Part shown: positions 1-9,540 of the stretch, piece after piece
Position numbering within the stretch: position 1 is the stretch's first letter
Layout: the number at the start of each line of letters is the position of its first letter
Assembly (NCBI GenBank): GCA_004322365.1
Contig: SCTS01000002.1
Location: 1-64,000 of the forward strand
Direction: 5' to 3'
Length of the DNA: 64,000 nt
Source: Patescibacteria group bacterium
GTDB taxonomy: Bacteria; Patescibacteria; Paceibacteria; UBA9973; UBA2103
Translations under genes and position numbers: made by a program
Notes under the pieces: model-generated
Told to the model about the DNA's origin: nothing
Databases searched by the model: none
Seen by the model: the letters and a program-made list of their open reading frames with translations, nothing else

Positions 1-2408
1 GACCAGTTAGTGTCTGGACTTGCACCGTTTACTGAGAAATAATACTTCGAACCTGCAATAATATTTACATCTCCTTGCACTTGGAGTTGTGATGCTGGGG
101 TGCTGGTGCCAATACCCACATAACCACCACCCGAAACAGTGAGTGCCTCAATTTCAGCACTGGCTCCTGTTTTTGTGGTAAGGGCGCCACGATAGACACC
201 ACTTCCATCGGACTTTTGACGAAACCCAAAGATACTATCCCCACTCGGACCACGAGTGAGGGAAATACCTTCGTTTGCATTTGAAGTGTTGCCTGTGTAG
301 ATAGAGAGTTTGTTGCTTGGCGTTGTGGTGCCAATACCTACGTTGCCATTCGAACCAAGTATCGTCATGCTATCAGTCCATGAAGCAGAATTTGAACGGC
401 GCTGGAAATACAACGGTGTTTCGCCAGTTCCGAGGTCTGGGTTTGCAATACGGAAACCATATCCGTTGCCACTCGATGCAGGTTTAAACTCTATACCACC
501 CACTTGTGTTGTGGCTCCTCCTCCTCCAACAATTTTTAGGTAACCATTATATGTTGGCTCTCCACCGGTCAATGCGTCTCCTAGAATAGTTAGTTTTGAT
601 GTTGGAGTGGTGGTACCAATACCTACATAGCCAGCACTCGACACATCAATACCACCCGAAGAAGCAGAATAAAGCTTTAGAGAATTACTTCCTTGCGCAT
701 TAACCTTTGCATATCCTGTATCCCACGTCAGCGTGCCGTTGCCATATCCCGCACCCCAGTTAAATACGCCACCAGAAGTAAATTGCCAAGTGCTACCAAT
801 TTGCGCATCACCATTTACATCAAGTTTGTATCCTGGAGATGCCGTACCTATCCCCACATTCCCTGCACTCGTAATACGAAGCCTCTCCGTCATCGCCCCA
901 CCGTTGGGAACAGTGTAGAGACCAAGAGAGCCTGCATAGTTTGCAGATGTTGCATTCTCCTTCCCTCCTTTAATAGCGGCGAATGGAATGTAGTCAGTAC
1001 CTGAGGTTGGTACGCGGAATTGTCCTGAGAAGACCATGCCTCCTCCCACTCCCGTAGTGAACGCACTGTTGTCTCTAAGATCCATGTTGGCAGAGAAACC
1101 AGAGCCGTTGTATCCGACTACGGGGTCATTCTGTACGGTGAGACCAATACTGCTTGAGATGGCAGTGGAAGAAGAACCAATGATAGTGGCACCGTTGTCG
1201 AGAATGGCTACTTTGGGAATGTTGGAAGAGTTGGCGACGAGGAATGCGATGCCGGTGTCGGCACCTGTTCCAGTGACAGAAAGTTTGGCGGAGGGAGAGG
1301 TGTTACCAATACCAAGATTTGTTCCTGTGAATGTGAGTCCGGTTCCTGACGTGATTGAGGTGCCGTTGAAATAATTAACACCGTTGGTGGTTTGGGAGGT
1401 GGCGTTGGTTCCGCCGTTTGCTATTGGAAGTGTTCCGGTCACACCAGTGGTGAGAGGAAGTCCCGTAAGGTTTGTTGCAACACCTGACGCAGGTGTGCCG
1501 AGTGCGGGTGTGATAAAGATGGGACTCGTGAGCGTTGCTGAAGTTGCACGCACAACATCTCCTGTTCCTGTCCATGTGAATAGTGAGGACGTGGCGACAG
1601 CAGTTGGTGTTGCAGTCGAGCCCGTGATATTTCCAATGATTGAGTTTGCAGAAAGTGTTGCGAGCATTCCAAGAGTCACTTTGTTTGCACCAATAGTTGC
1701 AACGGCAGAACCAGGGCCTGTCGCGGTGACATCTCCTGTGAGTGCGGTGATGTAGTCGCCTGCGGATTGTTTTGCATTGAAGGTACTCCAATCAGTTCCC
1801 GAGAGAAGTCCACGCACCGATGCTGATGCCGAGGGAATATTGAAGGTGAAGGCGCCCGATGAGTTGGTGATTCCCCAGTCGTTGTTAATTGCAGTTGAGG
1901 ATGTCGCAAATGTAATCGCTCCTGTTTGTGCAGAGCCGTATGTCTGTGCGAGTGAAAGGAGTCCACTGTTTGAAATGGTGACGTTGCCTGTTGCTCCTGA
2001 GACATTGATACCAGTGCCAGCGATGTTTGAGAGAACACCAGTGTTGGTGACGTTGCCTCCTGCGTAGGTGAGACCGCTAGAGAAGGTGGTGGTTGCGACC
2101 CATGATGGAATGCTATTTAAGTATGCGAGTACTTGTCCGTTCGTTCCTGCGGTTGTTGTTGCAAGTGCACCTGTTCCGTTTCCGTATGGAATAGCACTTG
2201 CTTGAATTGCACCCCAGCCCGTACCACCGTTGGCAACAGGAAGAGTGCCAGTCACCTCGCTCGTTAAGTTAACTGAACCGGTTGAAACAACACCACTTGT
2301 TGCTTTGAGAACGCCTGACAAGGATGTAGCGAGAGTTGTTTGCCCTGTCACCTGCAATGTACTTCCAATTGAGGCAGTTCCGATGTTAACGAGATTTCTT
2401 GATGCATC
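1..2408 (-). CDS. Giant repetitive surface protein, C-terminal part, out of frame with the first part and cut by the window edge
   Basis: Translating the minus strand one frame away from the upstream part gives an uninterrupted repeat-rich sequence from about 2408 (DASRNLVNIGTASIG) to base 1 (SKYYFSVNGASPDTNW). It keeps the same motifs (NVGIGTTTPSNKL, YVGIGTSTPASQL, QTGAITFATSS), so it is the continuation of the gene whose frame ends at 2348. No start codon or separate promoter is evident at the junction. The C-terminus lies outside the window, so I cannot say whether a peptidase S74 intramolecular chaperone, usual on such fibres, is present. A real indel, a phase-variable state or an assembly error in repetitive DNA would all look like this. 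Confidence 0.8.
895..1415. repeat. Long internal repeat of the giant gene, copy A
   Basis: About 520 bases are nearly identical to 2982-3502 with a constant offset of 2087. Both encode the module running from SGTDYIPFAAIKGGKENATS back through NSSNIPK to TNGVNYFNGTSIT. The offset is not a multiple of three, which independently shows that the two copies lie in different frames today. Confidence 0.9.
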
Positions 2409-5400
2409 GCGGTTGTACTTGCAGAAAATGTGAGCGTATTTGCGGACGCTGTGAATGCTTGGCGGAAATCGTAATCTCTTCCAGAGGTACCGCTGAAGTC
2501 AAAGAGTGTACCAACAGTATTGTATGACTCGAGTGCATTGGTGGTTCCTCCTTCGGTACCAAAATGCATACCAACTACTGTTGCACTTGATGCACCATTT
2601 ACACCTGACACCGAAAGTGCGCCAGCTGGAGTTGCAGTTCCCAATCCCAATCTCTTATTTGTTTCGTCCCAGAAAAGTCCTGTACCGTCACCTGCTTGCG
2701 AGAGAGTACCGAGTGATGCGTTATAAAAAGTCACACCACCGTTATAGAAGGTAGTAGTACCAGTGTCGCCGTTTGCAATAGTGTTGATGAAGGCACCGAC
2801 ACACGAACCGTTGATAGAAAAACATCCTGATTTCAAGTTGATACCGCCCGTTGCATAGAATGTTGATGTTGCTGTATCAAAGTTAATACCGTTTGCATTT
2901 CCAATCGACAAGAGTGAGTTTGGTGAGGTAGAGCCAATCCCAACATTTCCACTTGAACTAATTCTCACCCGCTCCGTCATCGCCCCTCCGTTTGGAACAG
3001 TGTAGAGACCAAGAGAGCCTGCATAGTTTGCAGATGTTGCATTCTCCTTCCCTCCTTTAATAGCAGCGAATGGAATGTAGTCAGTACCTGAGGTTGGTAC
3101 GCGGAATTGTCCTGAGAAGACCATGCCTCCTCCCACTCCTGTAGTGAATGCACTGTTGTCTCGAAGATCCATGTTGGCAGAGAAACCAGAACCGTTGTAT
3201 CCAACGACGGGGTCATTCTGTACCGTGAAGCCAATACTGCTGGAGATGGCAGTGGAAGAAGAACCAATGATAGTGGCACCGTTGTCGAGAATGGCGAACT
3301 TAGGAATGTTGGAAGAGTTGGCGACGAGGAATGCGATGCCGGTGTCAGTACCAGCACCGCTCACCGAGAGACGACCATACGGAGAGGTGGAGCCAACACC
3401 AAAGTTTGTCCCTGTGAATGTGAGTCCGGTTCCTGACGTGATTGAGGTGCCGTTGAAATAATTAACACCGTTGGTGGTTTGGGAGGTGGCGTTGGTTCCG
3501 CCACCCGCAACTCCCAATGTTCCCGAGAGTGTTGGTGCAAAGGTGAATGCACCTGATGTATTGGTGATAGCAAGATTTGCAGTGAGCCCGTTGAATGCAG
3601 TAGATGAAGTAGCAAATGTAATCGCACCTGTTTGTGCAGAGCCGTATGTGTGTGCGAGTGAGGTAACGCCACTCGCAGAGCCGAGCGTTGAAGTAGCAAC
3701 ATAATCGTACCCACCAGTTGCGTTACCCACCAAAAACTTACCGTACGAAGGAGCGGTTGATGTGCCAGTGCCTCCTTGAGAAACTGCGAGTATTCCTGAA
3801 ATGGTGGAGAGAGTGGAGGTGGCGACCCATGATGGAATACCGTTTGATACTGCGAGTACTTGTCCACCTGATCCAATACCGAGGCGTGCAAGTGTGTTTG
3901 CAGCTGATGCGTAGAGAGTGTCGCCGAGTGTGTATGCGGTGAGTCCTGTTCCTCCGTATGTGGTACCGATGGATGTAGTTGCAGAAACAACACCGTTGTT
4001 TGCGTGGAGTGGTCCGTTGAGGGTGCCTAATGTAAATGCTCCGTTAAATGTGTTTGCTCCGGTGAAGGTGTTCGTTGTGTATGTCTTTGGAATGGTGGTG
4101 GATGCGTTGATGTATGTGTTCACACGGGCGTCGGTGTAGTAGAGGTTGGAGCCTTCGGTGAGTTGACTCGTTGTTGTTGAGTACCACGCAGAGAGAGAAA
4201 GTTTTGCATCGAGTGCACTTTGCAAATCAGTTTGGTTTGCAAGTGTGCCAGTGATAGTGCCCCATACGCCACCAGTGATACCAAGTGAGCTGGTTGCCGT
4301 GAGTGTGTATCCTCCTGAACTGTTTCCAAGAAGTACTTGTCCGTACGTGGGTGTGTTGGTGATGCCGGTGCCTCCATATTGTGGACTAATACGAGTACCA
4401 TTCCATGTTCCGCTCGCCACCGTACCAACAGTGTTTATAAAAAACGCATCACCTGCACCAACAGAAAGAAGTCCTATTGGATTTAAATCTCCAATACCAA
4501 TGTTTCCACCAGGACCAATAATAAACTTTGTTGCTCCAGAACTATTATCAAATCGTGCAATCGGCTGTTGTGTTTGATATGTCTCACCCGAGAGTGGAGA
4601 CGAGAATGCAGAATCAATAGTAAGAGCAGTGCCACTCTGAATAGATACAACCGTGCGTACTTGGCCATTTGCCAAAATCTGATCACCAACACTCAATTTA
4701 TTATAGCCATACAGAAAACTTGTACCGACGCCCGTAACAGATGTTCCCGAACTTGAAATCGTGCCATTTGAAAATCCGGAGAGCCACGCATTCCCTTGAA
4801 TATGTAAACGCGCGCGGGGATCCGTAACACCAATACCAACCTGCCCCGCATGATTCAAATAAAACATTGGTGAACTTCCTTCTTGAATACGGAAGAAGCC
4901 AGTCGAGGTTCCTGTTTGTAAACCATTTCCTGTATCAATACCAAACTTCCACTGCTTTGCAGCACCGGTTTCACCTGCAGTTGATTCTAAGTGGAGAGAT
5001 GCCGTTGAAAGATAGAGGTCACGAAAACGATTTGTTGGTGAACCAAGGTCATAGGTATTGTCAGCGTTTGGGAGTATGGATTGTGAAAGAATACCTGCGA
5101 ATGTGGATGTTGCACTTGTGTTAAGGCGTGTAGTTGAAATACCTGCCGCAAATGTGGAAGTTGCTGTTGTCGAAGTTGCCGTTACATAATTTATTGTTGG
5201 TGATGTAGATGCCGAAAGAGCGCCTGTGCCACCGTCCGAATAAATCCATCCTTGTCCAAAAGATGTTGATCCCGTTCCCCCACCACCAACTCCCAATGTT
5301 CCCGACAGTGTTGGTGCGAAGGTGAATGCACCTGATGAGTTGGTGATAGCAAGGTTTGCAGTGAGTCCGTTGAATGCAGTGGATGTTGTGGCAAATGTAA

Positions 5401-8400
5401 TTGCACCTGTTTGTGCAGAGCCACCACCAGTTTGTTGGAGTGAGAGAAGGCCAGAGTTTGAGATGGTGACGTTGCCGGTTGCCCCTGACACATTGATACC
5501 GGTGCCTGCGATGTTTGAGAGAACACCCGTGTTGGTGACATTGCCTCCTGCGTAGGTGAGACCTGATGAGTAGGTGGTGGAGGCGACCCATGATGGAATA
5601 CCGTTTGATACTGCGAGTACTTGTCCGCCTGATCCAATGCCGAGGCGTGCAAGTGTGTTTGCAGCTGATGCATAGAGAGTGTCACCGAGGGTGTATGCGG
5701 TGAGCCCTGTTCCTCCATATGTGGTACCGATGGATGTAGTTGCAGAAACAACACCGTTGTTTGCGTGGAGTGGACCGTTGAGTGATGAGTTCAGTGTGAA
5801 AGAAGAATTTGAGAAAGTATTTGCGCCAGTGAAGGTGTTCGTTGTGTATGTCTTTGGAATGGTGGTTGATGCGTTGATGTATGTGTTCACACGGGAGTCG
5901 GTGTAGTAGAGGTTGGAGCCTTCGGCAACATTGGTGGTGAGAAGACCAAGTGATGAGGTGGCAATGTTGGCAAGAGCGGTGGTTCCACCTGGTGAGTAGA
6001 TGAGACCGTATGAGTATGTTGATGCGCCGGTGCCTCCTCGTGACACTCCGAGTGTTCCTGTGGTGTCAGAAAGTGCGATGCCCAGAGATGAGGTTGCGTA
6101 TCCAATGAAGGTGTTGCCGGGGCCTCCGATCAAGAGTGATGATGATGCGATTGAGGAGAGACCTGTTCCTCCGCGTGTTGCTCCCAACTGCCCTGTCCAT
6201 CCGAGAGTTAAGTTCTGTGCAGAGATACTTCCGGTGATGTTGGTGTCGTTGGTGACTCCCTGAACAACGTTTGAGTTAAGACGAGTGGATGCAAGTGTGC
6301 CTGTCCATGCAGGAGTGAAGGTGAAAGCACCTGATGAATTAGTGACATTGAAGAGAAGATTGGTGTCAGATGACGTGGCGAATGTAATTGCACCTGTTTG
6401 TGCAGAGCCGTATGTCTGTGCGAGTGAGGTAACACCGCTCGCAGAGCCGAGCGTTGAAGTAGCAACATAATCGTACCCACCTGTTGCGTTACCCACCAAA
6501 AACTTACCGTACGAAGGAGCTGTTGATGTGCCAGTGCCTCCTTGCGAAACTGCGAGTATTCCTGAAATGGTGGAGAGAGTGGAGGTGGCAGCTGAGTACA
6601 CTTGTCCTGCTGAATTGATTGCTAGACCATTTGGTCCTGTGAGTCCTGTGAGGAATGTGTTGCCTGAGACAGTGAGAGCTGTGGTGGATGCGTATGGGAA
6701 AACAGAAGCAGTTGAAGATGTGGCGGTGAACGATGGCGCGGTCACTGTTTTATATGCAGTAACAAATCCACGAAACAAAGAATTGCCCACCGTTTCGAAA
6801 ATATTTCCTGTAGTTGAAGTAGCCGAAGCACCAATGATGATGACATTAGAAATGTCAGCTGGAGAAATAGAAAGACTATCGGTCGAAGTAGCCCATGCCC
6901 CTGCACCTCCTCCACCAGATATATCAACACCCCACACTGGTACACCGCCCTGCACTTTAAGCACTTGCCCAGTGGAGCCAACGCCTAACCGTGCGAGTGT
7001 GTTTGCACTTGATGCATACAAAACATCTCCTGTGGTGTACGCATTAATACCGGTACCTCCATAGAGTGTACCGATGCTGGTGGTTGCTGATACAACACCG
7101 TTATTTACTTGAAGTGGACCATTTTCTACCGTGGAAGTTACACTTGAGATAAGTGTGAAAGGCCCCGAAATAGTTGTGGTTGCAAGTGTGGTATTTCCAC
7201 CAACAGAGAGCGTAGAAAAAGAACCCGTGCCTCCAGAAATATTTGAACCAGTGATAGAGCTATTAGAAATAGTACCTCCCGTAAACGATGAACCGGAAAT
7301 ACTAACGGAAGCGAGTTGATCGATACGATTACTGAGTTGAATTGCCTGAGTGTTGCCGGCAACATTGGATGAAATATTAGAAATCGCACCATACACTTGT
7401 GAGAGCACAACATTTTTAAATCCCTGAAGTTCAGCGGTAAGAACTTCAGGAGACATACCTGGCGAAGCAATATATTTATTTTCAGTTGTAGTAACTGGAC
7501 CATAGTTGTTGGTAATCGGACCATAAAAATTATTTACGGTACCAAGCGGAGCACCGGAAACTGCCACATCTTCAGTTTTCGAATTCCACACTGGCGACAC
7601 GATAGCTATAGATGAGGCGCAACTGACAGCAGTAGAATTCGTTACACTAGGAAGGAGCGCCCTACTAGGAATAATGCGTGAAAATAGGTTTTCAAAAATA
7701 TTCGACCCTGCACCCGCCACCGATGCAAGAAGTGCTGAAGATCCCCCACGCGACAGGAAGCTATCAAACGAGCTTAATGCCGGAAGAGAATTATGCGTCC
7801 CGCTAACCTTCTTGCCTTCACTATCAACTGAGGAAAACAAACCACCCATCACAAACCCTGAAACAACAGCAGCGACTAAGAAAACCGACGCATATTTTGA
7901 AAATGAAAAAATAATTCTCAGCGGATATTTTTTAAACTGAGAAAATAAATTCTTCCCATTTTGCAATACATGTTCTTCCGAAACACCCTCATCAAGAGTG
8001 GTCACATTATTAACCTCACCTACATCACCAACCTCTGTCTTTGAAGAAAGAATGTTTCGCAGACGCTCCTTATTTTTTTCTTGCTTTTGTTCCGACTCAA
8101 GAGTGTATTCAGTGAGAGCACGCCTTGTGGTAAACCAAATACCATCCACCTTCTTTGCCGTTAGCTTCTCCTTACGCGCAAGGAGAGAAAGATACTCAGA
8201 GTCATACGGAGAAAACTTTGCAACCTGAGAGAGAGGCAACCATGCATCCACTGATGTGTTTGAAGAAAGAATGTTTCGCAAACGCTCCTTGTTCTTTTCT
8301 TGTTTTTCTTCTGATTCAAGAACATACGCGGTAAGGGCACCTCGTGTGGTAAACCAAATGCCGTCAATCTTCTTAGCAACTAACTTTCCCCTTCGAGCAA

Positions 8401-8518
8401 GAAGGGAGAGATACTCAGAGTCATACGGAGAAAATTTTGCCGCCTGAGAAAGTGACAACCATGTGTCCATAGGTGCCTCAATATCAATACTCCGATACTC
8501 AGGGTTATTCATCGTCAT
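2348..8518 (-). CDS. Giant repetitive surface protein, N-terminal and central part (frameshifted)
   Basis: The open frame gives 2056 residues and stops at a TGA at 2348-2350. Residues 19-86 and 92-160 are two near-identical HTH-like repeats (each with SPYDSEYLSLLAR and IWFTTR), as in MerR/excisionase-type domains. Residues about 200-228 form one hydrophobic segment. The rest is Ser/Thr/Gly-rich beta-repeat sequence with recurring SQGGTGTSTAP, QTGAITFATSS and VGIG(S/T)TSP motifs, typical of tail-fibre-like and trimeric surface fibres. This suggests a cytoplasmic N-terminus, one membrane anchor and a very long external fibre. The reading frame is lost at about 2405; the other minus frame continues the same repeat style down to base 1. 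ATG 8518 or ATG 8512 could be the start; no clear Shine-Dalgarno is seen. Function is not known; adhesion or host attachment is inference. Confidence 0.85.
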   Translation of the reverse strand: MTMNNPEYRSIDIEAPMDTWLSLSQAAKFSPYDSEYLSLLARRGKLVAKKIDGIWFTTRGALTAYVLESEEKQEKNKERLRNILSSNTSVDAWLPLSQVAKFSPYDSEYLSLLARKEKLTAKKVDGIWFTTRRALTEYTLESEQKQEKNKERLRNILSSKTEVGDVGEVNNVTTLDEGVSEEHVLQNGKNLFSQFKKYPLRIIFSFSKYASVFLVAAVVSGFVMGGLFSSVDSEGKKVSGTHNSLPALSSFDSFLSRGGSSALLASVAGAGSNIFENLFSRIIPSRALLPSVTNSTAVSCASSIAIVSPVWNSKTEDVAVSGAPLGTVNNFYGPITNNYGPVTTTENKYIASPGMSPEVLTAELQGFKNVVLSQVYGAISNISSNVAGNTQAIQLSNRIDQLASVSISGSSFTGGTISNSSITGSNISGGTGSFSTLSVGGNTTLATTTISGPFTLISSVTSTVENGPLQVNNGVVSATTSIGTLYGGTGINAYTTGDVLYASSANTLARLGVGSTGQVLKVQGGVPVWGVDISGGGGAGAWATSTDSLSISPADISNVIIIGASATSTTGNIFETVGNSLFRGFVTAYKTVTAPSFTATSSTASVFPYASTTALTVSGNTFLTGLTGPNGLAINSAGQVYSAATSTLSTISGILAVSQGGTGTSTAPSYGKFLVGNATGGYDYVATSTLGSASGVTSLAQTYGSAQTGAITFATSSDTNLLFNVTNSSGAFTFTPAWTGTLASTRLNSNVVQGVTNDTNITGSISAQNLTLGWTGQLGATRGGTGLSSIASSSLLIGGPGNTFIGYATSSLGIALSDTTGTLGVSRGGTGASTYSYGLIYSPGGTTALANIATSSLGLLTTNVAEGSNLYYTDSRVNTYINASTTIPKTYTTNTFTGANTFSNSSFTLNSSLNGPLHANNGVVSATTSIGTTYGGTGLTAYTLGDTLYASAANTLARLGIGSGGQVLAVSNGIPSWVASTTYSSGLTYAGGNVTNTGVLSNIAGTGINVSGATGNVTISNSGLLSLQQTGGGSAQTGAITFATTSTAFNGLTANLAITNSSGAFTFAPTLSGTLGVGGGGTGSTSFGQGWIYSDGGTGALSASTSPTINYVTATSTTATSTFAAGISTTRLNTSATSTFAGILSQSILPNADNTYDLGSPTNRFRDLYLSTASLHLESTAGETGAAKQWKFGIDTGNGLQTGTSTGFFRIQEGSSPMFYLNHAGQVGIGVTDPRARLHIQGNAWLSGFSNGTISSSGTSVTGVGTSFLYGYNKLSVGDQILANGQVRTVVSIQSGTALTIDSAFSSPLSGETYQTQQPIARFDNSSGATKFIIGPGGNIGIGDLNPIGLLSVGAGDAFFINTVGTVASGTWNGTRISPQYGGTGITNTPTYGQVLLGNSSGGYTLTATSSLGITGGVWGTITGTLANQTDLQSALDAKLSLSAWYSTTTSQLTEGSNLYYTDARVNTYINASTTIPKTYTTNTFTGANTFNGAFTLGTLNGPLHANNGVVSATTSIGTTYGGTGLTAYTLGDTLYASAANTLARLGIGSGGQVLAVSNGIPSWVATSTLSTISGILAVSQGGTGTSTAPSYGKFLVGNATGGYDYVATSTLGSASGVTSLAHTYGSAQTGAITFATSSTAFNGLTANLAITNTSGAFTFAPTLSGTLGVAGGGTNATSQTTNGVNYFNGTSITSGTGLTFTGTNFGVGSTSPYGRLSVSGAGTDTGIAFLVANSSNIPKFAILDNGATIIGSSSTAISSSIGFTVQNDPVVGYNGSGFSANMDLRDNSAFTTGVGGGMVFSGQFRVPTSGTDYIPFAAIKGGKENATSANYAGSLGLYTVPNGGAMTERVRISSSGNVGIGSTSPNSLLSIGNANGINFDTATSTFYATGGINLKSGCFSINGSCVGAFINTIANGDTGTTTFYNGGVTFYNASLGTLSQAGDGTGLFWDETNKRLGLGTATPAGALSVSGVNGASSATVVGMHFGTEGGTTNALESYNTVGTLFDFSGTSGRDYDFRQAFTASANTLTFSASTTAMHQEISLTSELPQLEVHCR
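2982..3502. repeat. Long internal repeat of the giant gene, copy B
   Basis: Second copy of the module at 895-1415, differing by scattered substitutions only. Other shorter modules also recur in this gene, for example 3600-3830 with 6370-6600 and 3836-4140 with 5590-5910. The gene therefore seems to grow and shrink by recombination between modules. Confidence 0.88.
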
Positions 8519-8520
8519 AT

Positions 8521-8545
8521 AGCCGATTTTTCTAGAATATCGGCT
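8521..8545 (-). promoter_or_regulatory. Inverted repeat directly upstream of the giant gene start
   Basis: AGCCGAT at 8521-8527 and ATCGGCT at 8539-8545 form a 7-bp stem two bases upstream of the ATG at 8518. In the mRNA this hairpin would sit where a ribosome binding site is expected, so it may control translation or be an operator. A second GCCGAT lies just upstream of the pair on the minus strand. Confidence 0.45.
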
Positions 8546-9117
8546 TGTTTTTCAACAAACATCGGCAATTGGATTATTGAATCTTTTTTCATTTTTATAG
8601 TTCTTTTTTGAAAAATTGTTCCGTGCCTAATACCCTAATCACAAACAGTGGCAATCTAGATATCTCTGATGTCCTTAGTCTAACTTCATACATATCTCCA
8701 ATAGCTATAAACATATCCACGAAAAAAAATACTCACTTTCTCTCCATATACGATCAAAAAATGACAGTCCCGCACACAGACTGAAACCTCTAGTGAGAAC
8801 ACAATGCTTAAAAAAGAAATCGTAGTAAAAAAATGTGCTCTGTTTCTAAAATTAAAAAAAATGTATGTATGTTTATAAGTTTATTCATTAATAAAGGTTA
8901 ATAGTTTATACTTAATCTCGGCAAGAAACCCATAAGACACTTCATTTAAAAAATACATCAAAATTGGCATATACTACCCGTAAACCGACCAGCAAGAAGG
9001 ATGGATGCAGAAAAAAAGAAATAGTCGTGCAAAAACGAGAAAAACAATAAAAAACAATAAAACTCAAATGTCTAGCCCCTACTTACTTCTCATGCACCAT
9101 TTAGATAAACACTCTCT
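8546..9117. other. AT-rich intergenic region between divergent genes
   Basis: No convincing gene is seen in either strand. The region is strongly AT-rich and should hold the promoters of the leftward giant gene and the rightward HTH gene. TATACT at 8970-8975 is -10-like but has no good -35 partner, so I do not call a promoter. Confidence 0.5.
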
Positions 9118-9381
9118 ATGACAAAAATACCCCAAAAGGAATTTTTAACGGTTACTGAGGTGGCAAAGATTTTTGGTGTCTCTCCTCTAACAGTAAGAAA
9201 CTGGGATCAGAAGGGCAAACTGGAAGCAACACGAAACCCCTTCAACAATTACCGTGTCTACAAACGCGTTGATATTGAAACTCTCTTAGGAGAAATAGAG
9301 TTTTCAAAAGGTAAACATATTGTCATTCCAAACATACATAAAAAGAAAGTGCGTAAACTTTCAGTGCGCGAAGAAGAATAA
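9118..9381 (+). CDS. Small MerR-like helix-turn-helix DNA-binding protein
   Basis: This 87-residue protein starts with a winged-helix/excisionase-like domain. LTVTEVAKIFGVSPLTVRNW (residues 10-29) is the helix-turn-helix, and YRVYKRVDIETLL follows as the typical basic wing of MerR/HTH_17 domains. The C-terminus is short and basic (KKKVRKLSVREEE), with no effector or coiled-coil dimerisation domain, so it is much shorter than true MerR activators. It stands alone, divergent from the giant surface gene, whose own N-terminus carries related HTH repeats. Regulation of that gene is possible but is inference. ATG 9118 is the first start; no Shine-Dalgarno is visible. A strong hairpin terminator follows at 9456-9487. 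Confidence 0.85.
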   Translation: MTKIPQKEFLTVTEVAKIFGVSPLTVRNWDQKGKLEATRNPFNNYRVYKRVDIETLLGEIEFSKGKHIVIPNIHKKKVRKLSVREEE

Positions 9382-9400
9382 CTTTTTTAAAAAAATCGGA

Positions 9401-9423
9401 TGTAGGGTTTCGTAAACCCTACA
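9401..9423. repeat. Perfect hairpin 1 of a three-hairpin cluster (CGT triloop)
   Basis: TGTAGGGTTT at 9401-9410, loop CGT, AAACCCTACA at 9414-9423: a perfect 10-bp stem in the space between the convergent HTH gene and secA. Confidence 0.85.
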
Positions 9424-9455
9424 TAAGGTACCAAATATAGAAAATGCTCACACAC

Positions 9456-9487
9456 AAAATGAACGACTTCGTAAGTCGTTCATTTTT
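9456..9487. terminator. Perfect hairpin 2, probable bidirectional terminator (CGT triloop)
   Basis: A 14-bp perfect stem (AAAATGAACGACTT, loop CGT, AAGTCGTTCATTTT) ends in a T-run on the plus strand. The A-run at its left flank becomes a T-run for leftward transcription. It fits a shared terminator for the rightward HTH gene and leftward secA. Confidence 0.75.
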
Positions 9488-9496
9488 CCAAACCCC

Positions 9497-9525
9497 CTAT
9501 GTGGGACCTCGGAGGTCCCACATAG
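9497..9525. repeat. Perfect hairpin 3 of the cluster (CGG triloop)
   Basis: CTATGTGGGACCT, loop CGG, AGGTCCCACATAG: a perfect 13-bp stem just beyond the secA stop codon. Its GGGACCTCGGAGGTCCC core resembles the hairpin inside the glycosyltransferase gene at 44604-44624. Confidence 0.85.
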
Positions 9526-9540
9526 AATCTACCAATTCCC

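Noticed and set aside
2386..2420. Programmed ribosomal frameshifting in the giant gene
   Set aside because: No slippery heptamer or downstream stem is seen at the junction; an indel or assembly fault at the GATG microhomology is simpler.
8941..8980. Sigma-70-type promoter for the HTH gene
   Set aside because: Only a -10-like TATACT is present, 140 bases from the start codon, with no -35; AT-rich sequence gives such matches easily.
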